Shown here in pieces: positions 12,747 through 23,683 of a stretch of DNA of 64,000 nt. Each line of letters starts with the position of its first letter. Positions within the stretch are counted from its first letter, which is position 1. A program made the translations under genes and the position numbers. The notes under the pieces are model-generated. The model was not told the origin of the DNA. It did not search any database and worked only from the letters and a program-made list of their open reading frames with translations. Source of the DNA: Lindgomyces ingoldianus (lineage: Eukaryota; Ascomycota; Dothideomycetes; Pleosporales; Lindgomycetaceae); contig NW_022985243.1 in the NCBI RefSeq assembly GCF_010093535.1, positions 1 to 64,000 of the forward strand, in the 5' to 3' direction.

Positions 12747-15700
12747 TTACATTATGTTAAAACCCTAGCTAAGAATAGCCTCTAAATTTAATCTAATAAG
12801 CTTAGTACTTGCATAACTCTAAGCTATTAAAGTAAGCTAAGAAGCCTTTTAAAAAGCGCTTACTTTATAGAAAAGCTACTATGTTGTAAGCTTTAAAGCT
12901 CTTTAAAAGGACTTTAAAGAACAGCTTTGTGTTGTTAAGTAGTCTATTTCTGCCTTAACTTCTGTTATAGTAGTAGGAACTAAGAACTTACTAGCCTTAA
13001 AGCTTACCTAGAAGTCTAGAGATAGCTTAACTCTCTTTTGCCTAACACTGCCTACAACCTGTAACCTCTCTAACTTAGTAATAAAATCTAACTAACTCCC
13101 TAATCCTCTGCTATTTAATAGAAAATAGAAAGACTTACTTTTCTTCCTACATAAGCTCTAATACAAACTTAAAGGAAACATAGACTAATTCTCTTCTAAA
13201 TGCTCCTAGTTACTATATGCCTACTTTTAACTTAACTATAATATAATAGCCTTAATTAACTTATTAATAAATAAAAATATTATTAACCTAGATTAATTTA
13301 TAGCGTTTTTATAAGTAACTTATAAAGACTTAAATAAAAAGTTAACAGCTCTAAGTTACCTAAACACCTTATAATAAGAATAGAAAAGCTTTACCTTACA
13401 CTTTACTAAGTTTTGCTAACTTGCATTTAATATAGGCCTAAATAAGATAGGTCTAATTATAGCCTTATATAACTCTCTCTTAACTAAACTGTAACGCGCT
13501 ATAGTAGAAGAACCCCTCTTAAACAACCTTAACGCGTATGTAAACCTAATTGCTACCTATAATAATAACATAAAGTTCCTCCTTATACAAGCCCTAATAC
13601 GCCCCTAAACTAGCGCAGTTGCAAATAAGAACCTTAATATAATAAAAATTAATTTAAATTATGCTCTAGTTAGTTCTAGAAAGCGTAAAGATTATAAAAA
13701 AAAAAGTTAATACTTTAAGTGCAGTAAGTATAGTTATATTTTTTAAAACTGCTTTATTCCCTTTTTTTAAGTCTACGCAAGTAGCGCTGCTAGCACTTAT
13801 TAAAAATTCTTACTATTTTAATTTTATTTCTATAAGGGCTTTAACTTATATTTAAGCTTTAATCCCCTTTGCTACTTTTAACATAGCTACAGCTATAGCA
13901 GTAGGAGCCTATAAAAAGGCTTGTTCTAGGGCTAAGTTACCCTCTAGGACTAATTTAACACTAGATCTTTACTAACTTATAGGCTAAGTCCCCTACTAAT
14001 AACTAGAAGTACTAAGTTAATATTTTTATATATTTATAATAAGAAACTATATTAGCTCTAATATAAGCTCTTATTAACTTAGAAGTAAACAGCATAGGTT
14101 ATATTAATAAAGAACTAGCGCGTAAACTAAATCTCTAATTAACACTACTTACCTAAATAATTTACCTAACTAGATTTAATAAGAAACAACTTAAAAAAAG
14201 TTTTATCTTTTATACTATAACTATTATAATTACCTACTAACACTATAAAGAGTAGATTAAGCTTTATATAATAAATATAAAATGTTATAACCTAATTCTA
14301 GGACAACTATAGCTATATTAGCATAAGGTTGCCTTTAATTACTAAGAGTAAGTTTTAAACTTTAACTTTTTCTAATGCTAAGACATATACTTACACTTAC
14401 ACTTAAACAACACCTAAGTAGCACTTAATATAGAAGGTCTTTAGACCTACTTTTTAATAACCTAAAAAAGAACTACTTAAGTAAGGCTAATAAGCTAGGC
14501 CTTTTACTAAGATAGGCTATGTAAAATAATTTAACAACTACTTAAACTTAAAAAAAAGAAAGCCTTTAAGAAATCTTTACCTACCTAATTTAAACACAAA
14601 CTAGGACTTAAACAGTAGATAGACATCTACTACATAAGACCTGCCTTATTTATAACTCTAGCTTAATAACTAGATTATAAAATCTACGCAGTTATAATTT
14701 CTAATATAGACTAAGCTTTAGCTCCCTAAAAACGCACTAACTTAAGAATAATAGTCTCTTAAGACTACTATAACTTATTATATATCTTTTTCTAAAACAA
14801 GTCTAATAAGCTTTTAATACAACATCTATATAATTACTAAATAACTTTTAAGCCTAGTAAACAACCTAGTTATAGGCTACTATATAAAATGTTACTAAAT
14901 AAATTAAAAGTGCTCTAAAAATACCTTAATAAGAACCTAAAAAAAGGGTTTATTTAAGCTAGCTTTTTACTAGTAGCGTTACTTATACTATTTATAAAGA
15001 AACTTAAGGGTAGGCTTTAATTTTATGTTAACTACTAAAGACTAAATGCTATTACTATTAAAAACTAATACTTAATTTCCTTTTTATAGAAAACCTTAAG
15101 CTAACTAAGTAAAGTAAAGTATTTTATAAAGTTAGATATTATTACTACTTTTAATAAGCTAAGGATAGTAAAGGGTAATAAGTAGCTAATAGTGTTTTAG
15201 ACCTAATATAGACTATTTAAGTACCTAGTAATGCCCTTTAGCTTAGCTAACGCGCCTAGTACTTTTTAACATTTTATAAATAACTTCCTCTAACCCTACC
15301 TAAATGTGTTCTGCACTATGTATATTAATAATATTCTAATTTACTGTAATAGCCTTTTAGAGCACAAACAGCATGTACGCTTAGTGCTAAAGGCTATAGA
15401 AAAAGCAGGTCTGCAACTTAACATAAACAAATGCAAGTTTTACTAATTAAAGGTTATATATTTAGGATATATAATCTCTATAAATAGCATTTAAATAGAC
15501 CCTATTAAAGTTTAGACTGTGCTAGATTAGTAATACTTAAAGAACATAAAAAATATTTAAGCCTTTATAAGATTTACTAACTTTTACTAATAATTTATTA
15601 ACAACTTTTTATAGTAAGTAAGCTTTATAATTACACTTACTAAAAAAAAGATTTAATTTAACTTTAACTTAAATTACTAATAGTCTTTTAACTAGCTAAA

Positions 15701-17798
15701 GAAAGCTTTTACTAAAGCTTTAATACTCTACTACTTTAACTTTAAACTACTAATACTTATAGAAGCTAATGCCTTAGACTATGTAGTAGCAGGAGTTCTC
15801 TCTTAGACTAAGCTAGACAGGACTATTAGGGCTATTATATACCTTTTAAAAAGAATAAGTCCTGTAGAAGGTAATTATAAGATCTATAATAAAAAATTAC
15901 TTACTATAGTATACTACTTTAAACAATAGCAACCTAAACTAGAAGGTGCAACGCATCTAATACAGGTTCTATCTAACTATAAAAACTTATAGTACTTTGT
16001 AACTATAAAATAACTTAGCTACTAATAAGCTTATTAGTTTAAATACTTATTTTATTTTAATTTTAAGATTACTTATTATTCTAGTTAAGATAAAAGGAAA
16101 CTAGATGCTTTTATAAGGCAATCCTAAAACATCTTTACTTAGAAAAAAGTGTAAAAGGCTTAACACTAAACTCTGCTTTAACTTAAGCTATTTTTAAACT
16201 TTAACTTAAATAAAATAAATTAAATAATTAATTAAATTATTACTAATAAGTATTTAAATAATAAATTTATCTAAGAAACCTTAGATCTACTCTAAAATAG
16301 CGCTAGTTAGTTAAAGAAGGTAACACTAGCTAACTGCAAAAACTAAAATAGTAAGCTATATTACTATAACTAACTTATAATTCTTAATTCTAATAAACTA
16401 AAAATTAAACTACTTTAAATTATACATAACTTGCTTATTAAAAAACACCTAGGTAGAGGAAAGACTCTTAACCTACTACAGAGAGAGTACTACTAGCCCT
16501 GCATGTTCTATACTGTACGCTAATACATATTATGTTGCTATACTTGCTGTAAAGTAAAGGCCTCTTAAAAAAGGTATAATAGCCTACTTAAACTACTCTT
16601 AATCTCTAAATAAGCTTAGAAAAACATATTAATTAATTTTATTATAGACCTACCTCTATCTAAAGGGTACATAAATATTATAGTAGTTATTAATTACTTA
16701 ACTAAGTATTAACACTTAATACTATGTTCCTTTATAACTGCCTCTAATATAGCCTAGTTATTCTACTAATATGTATAGGTTTACTATAGCCTGCCTAACA
16801 TAATTATATTAGACAGAGGTACGCAGTTTGTCTTAGCTTTCTAGAATAAACTCTGTAAACAGCTCTAAATTATCTTTTATTTATCTACAGCTTTTTACCT
16901 AGAGACTAATAGCTAAACAAAAAAACATAAACACTATAATAAAATAAGTCCTATAAGTGTACATAAACTACTAGTAAGATAACTAGGTAAAATAGTTAGC
17001 TACAGCATAGTTTAAAGCTAATAACATAACATTTAAATTAACATAAGTATTTCTATTTTTAGCAAACTATAAATACTACTTTTAAATAAAATTTAAACTA
17101 CTTTTAAATAAAATTTAAACTACTTTTAAATACCCCTTAACTAACTTATTAATCTATATAAGTAATAGATGTAAATAGACTTATTAATAAAATCTAAAAT
17201 ATATTTAAATATGTTTATAAAAAGCTTACATAGGCTTAAGCTTTTTAATAAGAGTATGTAAACTAATTCTAAACCCCCACCCCTACATATGCAGCTAGTA
17301 AGAAGGTCTAGCTAGACACTAGAAATATCTAAATAAACTAATAATTAAAAAAACTTAATTAGATAAACTTTAGCCCCTTTACAGTAGCCTATATAGTCTT
17401 ATTACATACTTACTAATTAATCCTACCTAACAGCATAAAGATACACCCTGTGTTCTATGTATTATTGCTGCGCTAAGCAGCCCCTAAATCTAACTATCTA
17501 CTTAGATAGCTAAACCTGCTACCTAAACCTATTATTATAAATAATAAACTAGAATATATTATAAAAGATATTAAATAGATCTAGTTTAATAAAAAAAAAC
17601 ATATCTATAAATACTTTATAAAATAGACTAGATATAACAAACTGTTATAGGAACCTATAGAAGCCCTATAAAAAAACTCTACAGTAACCTAATTCTACGC
17701 CTAATACTTATCTAAACTAAACCTGTACCTTAATAAAAACAACCTAATGCTAGAACTACTAATGTAAAGGATTCTCTTCCTAATAAGAGGGGGAGTAC

Positions 17799-18116
17799 TG
17801 TTACAGTATCCTCTCTAAATCCTAGACATAACTGTATTAGATGTGTACTAGAGTATTATTAGTGCACGTCTAATATAAATATAACATAATATAGACATAA
17901 ACTTAAGCATAAACTACTTTAACACTAACTAAACTTAAAACAGGCTTAATTTATACCTAAAGCGCTTAGACTTTTAAGCTAAGTATTTAATTACTAATTT
18001 TTTTCTAAACCTTCTTGTTCCTTACACAACGTCTTGTACCTACTATAATACCTTACATAGTAATTAAACTAGACCTCTGTAAAGCTCTATAACCTTACTC
18101 GTGCACAATCGTGACA
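17799..18116 (+). repeat. 3' LTR of the gypsy element
   Basis: Starts TGTTACAGTATCC directly after the pol C-terminus (residues ILFLIRGGVLL) and ends CGTGACA. The TG...CA ends with an imperfect inverted TGTNAC repeat are typical of LTRs. Confidence 0.75.
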
Positions 18117-18793
18117 TTAGTAATAGCTATATACTAAATTAAAATTCGTACATAGTTTAGTTAAGTATATACTAAATAATTACTGTTTTTAGTTCTATCT
18201 AGCTATTTTAATTTAAGTGTGTAATCTGCTTATAAAGGCTACCTTGCTCGTTGATTTCTTAGTGTTATATAAAAGATATTATAAAAGACTATAGCATGTT
18301 ATAAAGTAATTTATATATTTTTAGCAGCTTAAAGCTACTTAAGTATGTTTATTAAGTGCTAAGTTAGCCTTTAAGTTAAATTTAATTATAAGTATAATAA
18401 TAAACAAAGCTTTTATATAATCTAGAAGTTATCTAAAACTAGTTCTAGCTAGTAGCTACAATAGAATCTAATTGTAGCTTTTAGAATAAAAACATATATA
18501 GCTTTAATAAAATTAGCTTTATAATAAGTTACGTTTTAACTAAAGTAGTATAGATAGCTAAAGTTAGTTTAGTATAGTAATTTTATGTAGGTTATTCTTT
18601 TTAAAATATTAATACTATATAATAAGCTATTTTACTTTTTAGTATTTTTAAAGCTACTACTACCTCTCTACTTAGCTTAAAAAAACTTTATACTTTAGAA
18701 CTAAGTTAGTACAATCTTTAGAACTAGTTAGATAATAAATAAGCTTAGTTTCTAGTAGCTAAAGTCCTTTAATGTCTATACTAAAAATATATA
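18117..18793 (-). mobile_element. Degraded pogo/Fot1-like fragment
   Basis: AT-rich sequence resembling the N-terminal end of the pogo-type transposase relics nearby: the stretch around 18,230-18,300 is similar to 19,690-19,750 and 53,480-53,560. No domain is well preserved here. The intact-ended 1132-bp element is inserted at its right end. Confidence 0.45.
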
Positions 18794-19925
18794 ACGTACC
18801 TAACAGGTTGGCCGGCCACACGGGTTAGCCGGCCACTTTTGCTAAGCCCCTACTAAAACCACCCTATTCTCTCACAAAACAGCCCACTTTAGCCTTGTAT
18901 AGAGTAATATAATATAAGATATTATTTAGAGTCTACTTCTACTACTTACTTACACATACGCAAGTTATGCCTAGTCTAATTACACTGCTTATATTACCTT
19001 TAACTTAGCTTACCTTCTTTAGTGTGCACCTGCGTCTTTAGCTTCTTTTTATTACTACACGCTCTAAACTCCTTTAGAGCAGTTAGATAAGCTTTATTTT
19101 TAACTATTAAAGTCTTTTCTGCCTAAATCTACTTCTTTTTATATAATTTATGTTATGTAGTAGCTGTATTTGCTGCTTAAAGCTTTATAATCTTATAGCC
19201 TACTTTATTATATTAATGCTTTAGATAACTGTTGTCTACTTTTTATTACTTTACTATATTACCTTTAGCTATCTTTATCTCTTTAAAGCTATAATAACTG
19301 CTCTAGTTAATATTTAGCCTATTATAAAGCTTAACTTATTAAAGTTATACTTATCTTTATTTTAGATACTATACTTAGCTTTTATGTTAGCTACTAGGTA
19401 AAACTAGCCCTAAATAACCTCTAGATTCTTATAAAGCACTTTTTTATAATTATACTTATAATTAAACTTTATTATAAACTTAGAGTAGTGCTTAACTTAC
19501 ATACTAGGCTAGTTTAAGCTAACCTAGCCTAGATTACGCTTTACAGGTAAGGAATTAGCTATATTAGCTATAGCTATAAGCTTAAAGGGAAATCTGCGTG
19601 TAATAAGCTTAAGTATATACTTAATAACTACTTTTTTTTTAAGCTTAGTTAGATTTCTTAATTTAAGCTAGTATTCTACTTAAAAAGACTGTCTAGCGTG
19701 TTAATTACTTAGTGTTATGTAAGAGACATTATAGATAGCTATAGCGTGTTATAAGAAAAGTTTTAAGTTTTATTTAAAAGCTTAAAGAGTAAGCTGTATC
19801 TAATATTCTTTAGAAGATTTAATCTAGTGTTGTTGTTAAAGCATTATGTAGATAGGTAGAGTTTAGTGGGGGCTTGGCAAAAGTGGCTGGCTAACCTGTG
19901 TGGCCGGCCAACCTGTTAGGTACGT
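18794..19925 (-). mobile_element. 1132-bp pogo/Fot1 deletion derivative, copy 1
   Basis: Ends are inverted repeats of about 60 bp (ACGTACCTAACAGGTTGGCC and onward, with FseI-like GGCCGGCC repeats), flanked by TA on both sides (18,792-18,793; 19,926-19,927), the target duplication of the Tc1/mariner-pogo group. The minus strand encodes the CENP-B/Tc5-type helix-turn-helix region (near 19,640-19,380, mutated) followed by YNFNKLSF near 19,330, where family members have YNFDETGF with the first catalytic Asp. Soon after a TTVI motif near 19,220 the frame jumps to the transposase C-terminus, so most of the DDE domain is missing. Fot1-type elements are usually about 1.9 kb. Copy 2 at 52,588-53,719 has the same length. 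Confidence 0.88.
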
Positions 19926-19974
19926 TATAGTTAGTAAGTACTAGCTTCTTATTATTAATAGCTATAAAACCTAT

Positions 19975-20262
19975 TGTAACAACACAGGCAAGACAATGGG
20001 TCTAAATGCGGTATGAATCCACTCAGAGGCATATAGAAGTGCGTGGGGACTTAGAAACCTAGGAATGCTATTAACACCTATAGGCCTTGTACAAAAGGAT
20101 ATTAGAAAACTACTAAGCTAGCTAAGGGGAGAGGTGCGACTAAATACTTAGGGAATAGAGGTACAGCAGGGGGCAGAGCCAGGTCGGAGCAGATACAAGG
20201 AGCCTTTAGATATAAGGTTCGCTAGATAACTTTAAATAGAACAATTCAAGCGAATCGCTACA
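19975..20262 (-). mobile_element. Solo LTR, 288 bp, family shared with 30,117-30,397
   Basis: On the minus strand it runs TGTAGCGATTCG...TGTTACA. It is flanked by a perfect 5-bp duplication, cctat (19,970-19,974 and 20,263-20,267). The body aligns end to end with the inverted copy at 30,117-30,397. No internal retroelement sequence is attached, so it is a recombination-derived solo LTR of an LTR family not otherwise present in this window. Confidence 0.85.
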
Positions 20263-20844
20263 CCTATAACGTTTTTATATTTTAATAATACTATAAATAA
20301 CTATATTACCTCTTATATTTATATAGTATTTTTCTATAATTACTATCTTTAGTATAAAAGAGTTTCTTATAGCTAATTAACAAAGCTAAGCTAATGCTAT
20401 AAAAATATACTTATAAAAACTAATCTTAAAAAAGCTTAAAATGCAAAGCTAACTAAGTATAAAAAGTGTAAAGAAAGTAAATTTAGTAAGGAAAAATAAT
20501 AAAACATAGTATAAAGGTATTATATAGCTGCTAAAGCGTAGACAGTGTCTTAATTATCTAAGAAGGCTTGTACTAGTAATTATACCAAACTCGCTTTACT
20601 AGATTAATAGCGCTATAAGAACTATAAGAAGACTAAGTACAACAGTTGTATATATTAAAAAAATAAAGGAAATTAAATATAAGCATGTTATACACAAGCT
20701 TCTTACTTATTTATAAATAAAATTATGTTTTTATTTATAATATTAGTTATGCTAAGAGATTTTCTTAAGCTTAGTAATTTGTTTAGCTTAGTAATTGTAG
20801 ATTTTTTAAATTAATTAAATAATAAATAACATCTAATCTATAAT
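20263..20844. other. AT-rich relic sequence without recognisable gene
   Basis: Strongly AT-rich. Around 20,565-20,665 the plus strand gives a Cys/Lys-rich stretch (for example KACTSNYTKLALLD) that could be a mutated coding relic, but I cannot assign it to a family. Nothing else is recognised. Confidence 0.5.
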
Positions 20845-20849
20845 ATTTA

Positions 20850-20929
20850 TGTTGCGTTTGCTAAAAGGTTAACCTCTCCAACTAGCACAGCAGAAGTATA
20901 TATATAGAGGTGGATAGTTGTATGCGATA
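20850..20929. mobile_element. 80-bp TG...CA(TA) repeat, copy 1, with 5-bp duplication
   Basis: Begins TGTTGCGTTTGCTAAAAGG and ends TATGCGATA (the end would be CGACA before a C to T change). It contains a TATATATAG stretch. It is flanked by a perfect attta duplication (20,845-20,849; 20,930-20,934). A 77-bp relative lies at 22,131-22,207. TG...CA ends plus 5-bp duplications are LTR or LTR-like hallmarks, but 80 bp would be exceptionally short for a solo LTR. Confidence 0.7.
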
Positions 20930-20934
20930 ATTTA

Positions 20935-22130
20935 CTTTATAAATAATATAAATTTTAACTTAGTAACTTTACTAGTAGTAGAAGCTATAGTATTGTTAAC
21001 TTAATAGTGCAGTAAATAAGTCTATACTTGTCAGATATGCGCACCTACTGTCAAGACAGGAGGAACGTTTGACGAAAGCTGCTACATAGTACGAGCAATA
21101 AGCTCGAACAGTATGTTGCTGCAAATTGCTGCATTTTGCAGCATTTTGCAGCATGTTGCAGCAAATTGCAGCATTTTGCAGCATGTTGCAGCAAATTGCA
21201 GCATTTTGCAGCATGTTGCAGCAAATTGCAGCATTTTGCAGCATGTTGCAGCAAATTGCAGCATTTTACAGCATGTTGCAGCAAATTGCAGCAAATTGCA
21301 GCATGTTACAGCATTTTGCAGCAAATTGTAGCATGTTGCAAGCTGGTCGCGCATAGGGCTAGTGCGCGAGGGACTCGGATCGGCAGAACAAAAAGCCGAG
21401 CAACACGAGTAGAGCAGAAAAAAGGATCGATAAATCAACACAATCAATACAATCAATAAATCATCCCATACATCATATCCAAACCCATCATTCATCTCAG
21501 GAAGCCTAGAAACAGTGCTTTAATCTGACAATACTATTCTAGCCTATTTCTTTTATATTTTACTTTTTATTTAATAGCTAACATAAATTTACTTTATTTA
21601 TAACTATAAAAGGGTTTTATTTTAAATCTAATAACTTTTAATACTTTAAAGTGTAATGTAGGTTTATTTACTTTTTAAATTTTCTAAATACATTTAATAA
21701 CTATAGCCTATGTAAAATTACTTAATTAAATTAAATTTTAGTTTATAAAACTTGCTAAATGCTATAATAACTTTATAAGTAAATATAATACTTATTTAAA
21801 ACGTTATTTCTTAATTTTATAAATTTTATACTTAGTAATAGAGTTACATATAAGTGTAAGCTACTTTATATAAATATAGAATTTTTATTAGGTTTTTACA
21901 TAGTTACATTTATAAAAAAAATTGTTTTTAAATTTTATAATATTTTAATAAAGTTCCTATGCTAGTTTACACTAATATAGCCTAATATAGCTTAGACTAT
22001 AAAACTTTTGTAGTTTATTAACTATATCTTCTATAACTTTAAGTATAAAAAATGCTTATAAATCTAAGTTAAGTATATGCTTTAGATTAGTTAATTCTTG
22101 TTAGTTAGCTATATTACTATGTTCTAAAAG
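20935..22130. other. Mixed AT-rich and balanced spacer around the minisatellite
   Basis: From 20,935 to 21,120 and 21,341 to about 21,500 the sequence is balanced and non-repetitive. From about 21,500 to 22,130 it is very AT-rich. Fragments near 21,960-22,090 (tagtttacactaatatagcc) resemble the helix-turn-helix part of the pogo relics, on the minus strand. No gene is supported. Confidence 0.5.
21121..21340. repeat. Decamer minisatellite, 22 units of gcaNNNtgca
   Basis: Exactly 22 head-to-tail 10-bp units. Nearly all are gcaaattgca, gcattttgca or gcatgttgca, and in the core they cycle with a 30-bp superperiod. Because of this superperiod, several frames on both strands stay open and give spurious Cys/Gln/Leu-rich peptides of 70-137 aa; no protein is proposed. 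The TGCA arms make each unit partly self-complementary. Flanks up to about 21,480 have balanced composition, unlike the AT-rich sequence beyond. Confidence 0.95.
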
Positions 22131-22207
22131 TGTTGCGTTTGCTAAAAGGTCAACCTCCTAGCTAGCACAGCAGAAGGGTATATATAGACGGATAGCTGTA
22201 TGCGACA
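22131..22207. mobile_element. 80-bp family repeat, copy 2
   Basis: TGTTGCGTTTGCTAAAAGG...TGCGACA, 77 bp, similar over its whole length to 20,850-20,929 and retaining the TG and CA ends. The flanks (aaaag and ataga) do not match, so it is either older, rearranged, or the terminal repeat of something larger that I cannot delimit. Confidence 0.6.
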
Positions 22208-22591
22208 ATAGACTATACATATTTTTAAAGATACCTGTGTGTCACTGTTTTTATTGTTCATCGCGAGCTTTTACTCTCTTTTACTGTTATTGTTAATATA
22301 TTTACACGTCTAAACTAATATACCTCTCTATTCTAAGCCTAATATGAATGCGAATTGGTTTAAAACAAGTACTATAGATTGTAGTAATTGAACTCTTGTA
22401 GATATACATCGTAGAGGGACTCGACAGTACAAAACCCATTATTAGCATTAACCAGCGGAATTAACTATAGGAATCATGTAGTTACAGAAAGAATGAACGT
22501 TGGTAAAGTCGTGGCTTATACAACAAACATGCAAGGATAGTAGTCTTGTGGTAATCCTTCTCAAATTGACCGCCCCAATTAGATGTCTGCC
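22208..22591. other. Boundary between AT-rich block and gene island
   Basis: Composition changes from AT-rich relics to balanced sequence at about 22,340. It holds the 3' flank of the kelch gene; no further gene is seen. Confidence 0.5.
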
Positions 22592-23683
22592 TTACACAAC
22601 ATACGCATCAAAATGATCCGTAGTTCGAAGAAGATGTTCCTTACCGTCGACCCAAACCGACAATCCATCTTCCTGAAGGCCACCACCTGGAAGATAAACT
22701 TTATTTCCTATAGCAACAGCGCTTAAACCGTGACGAGGAACCGCCATAGCCTTTTTCTGAGACCATTTCTCTGTCGTTATATCGAATACTTCGGTCTCAT
22801 TAAAGATCCCGTCCGTAGCGTTAGGGTTGGCCTCGCCACCAAAGGTGTAGAACTTCTTTCCAAGCACAGCTCCAGATAAACCACCCCGAGGTACTGGCAT
22901 TTCCCCTTCGCTTATTTTCCATCCAGCTTGTTGGTTATTTAGATCAAGGATGAAGACTGTACCGCGGACATTCTGTTTCTTCATATATCTCCCACCAACG
23001 ACGTAGAAGTTATGCCCAACGACAGCCCCAACACCGTGTTGACGACCTTCTGGTATATTCGATGCAATATCCGGCAGTTTTTGCCATTTTCCAGAGGTGG
23101 TATTAAATGCGGTGACAGTGGTAAGAGAGTCCTGATCATCGGGAATAAGAAAAGTCATTCCGCCAGCGACATAAATCATCTCTCCATGCACACCTAGTAT
23201 GGCACTGCCCCTCTCTGTTCCCTTCTCCATGGGCTCCAATGGGCTCCATACATCTTTTACGGTATCATAAACGTGGCACTCTCCGGAAGGAATCCAATCT
23301 GGATAGGGCAAGGGGGGATCCTGTGCATCGACAAGTCCTCCAAGGAGGTAAATTTTTCCGTTTACAGTTGCAACATTGGGGTGGTTAACTTTGTACGGAG
23401 TCGGAGCCTTTGTTTTCCAGGTATCAGAAGGTATGTCGTACACCTCTACCACATCCGTTGTTAGGAGACCTTCTTGTACGTCTCCGTCGCCAAGGCGGAA
23501 GACACCACCGATGAGAGCGATCGTGTTGTCATCGATTGGAACGGTGCCATGCTCCTGACGATGATGGGGGAGTTTGGCTAGGTTGACCCAATGACCAGTT
23601 CTCTTGGTGTTGTGTGGTGAAGCATTGGTCATGCCCCATACACATAAAAGATTCAAAGATACAAGAGTTCTCCGGAAAAGCAT
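22592..23683 (-). CDS. Secreted kelch-repeat beta-propeller protein
   Basis: A single-exon 363-aa protein. Residues 1-21 (MLFRRTLVSLNLLCVWGMTNA) form a probable signal peptide. The rest is a run of kelch blades, recognisable from the double-Gly/Trp pattern: IALIGGV...DTWKTKAP, IYLLGGL...DVWSPLEP, IYVAGGM...SGKWQKLP, FYVVGGR, FYTFGGE...EKWSQKKA, VYLPGGG. Five to six blades suggest one closed propeller. Secreted fungal kelch proteins are often adhesion, surface or galactose-oxidase-like proteins, but I see no catalytic-domain extension, so only a binding or scaffold role is inferred. A TATA-like element (minus strand ctatataag, near 23,776-23,784) lies about 90 bp upstream of the ATG. It is divergent from the Zn2Cys6 regulator. 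Confidence 0.9.
   Translation of the reverse strand: MLFRRTLVSLNLLCVWGMTNASPHNTKRTGHWVNLAKLPHHRQEHGTVPIDDNTIALIGGVFRLGDGDVQEGLLTTDVVEVYDIPSDTWKTKAPTPYKVNHPNVATVNGKIYLLGGLVDAQDPPLPYPDWIPSGECHVYDTVKDVWSPLEPMEKGTERGSAILGVHGEMIYVAGGMTFLIPDDQDSLTTVTAFNTTSGKWQKLPDIASNIPEGRQHGVGAVVGHNFYVVGGRYMKKQNVRGTVFILDLNNQQAGWKISEGEMPVPRGGLSGAVLGKKFYTFGGEANPNATDGIFNETEVFDITTEKWSQKKAMAVPRHGLSAVAIGNKVYLPGGGLQEDGLSVWVDGKEHLLRTTDHFDAYVV

Larger units (their letters stand above)
12684..18116 (+). mobile_element. Ty3/gypsy chromovirus retrotransposon, RIP-degraded
   Basis: The plus-strand polyprotein is readable through stops. Order: a gag with a degenerate zinc-knuckle-like cluster near 13,710; an aspartic protease near 14,060 (ALINLEVNSIGYINKELARK, where LINLE is probably a mutated LIDSG); an RT at about 14,880-15,560 with YINNILIY, a mutated YIDDILIY; RNase H near 15,750; an integrase with LDRGTQFV near 16,810; and a C-terminal chromodomain near 17,540-17,700 (KKHIYKYFIK, then a TRYNKLL*EP stretch). 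The chromodomain places it among chromoviruses. The 3' LTR is 17,799-18,116 (318 bp). Only the last 63 bp of the 5' LTR remain at 12,684-12,746. It is inactive. Confidence 0.88.

Noticed and set aside
20996..21495. Overlapping frames of 70-137 codons on both strands rich in Cys, Gln, Leu and Ala
   Set aside because: They come only from the decamer minisatellite, whose 30-bp superperiod lacks stops in several frames; no start context, domain or composition supports a gene.
20850..22207. A single 1.36-kb LTR element with the 80-bp repeats as its LTRs and the minisatellite inside
   Set aside because: The first repeat has its own perfect attta duplication, so it is an independent insertion; the outer flanks of the pair do not match.
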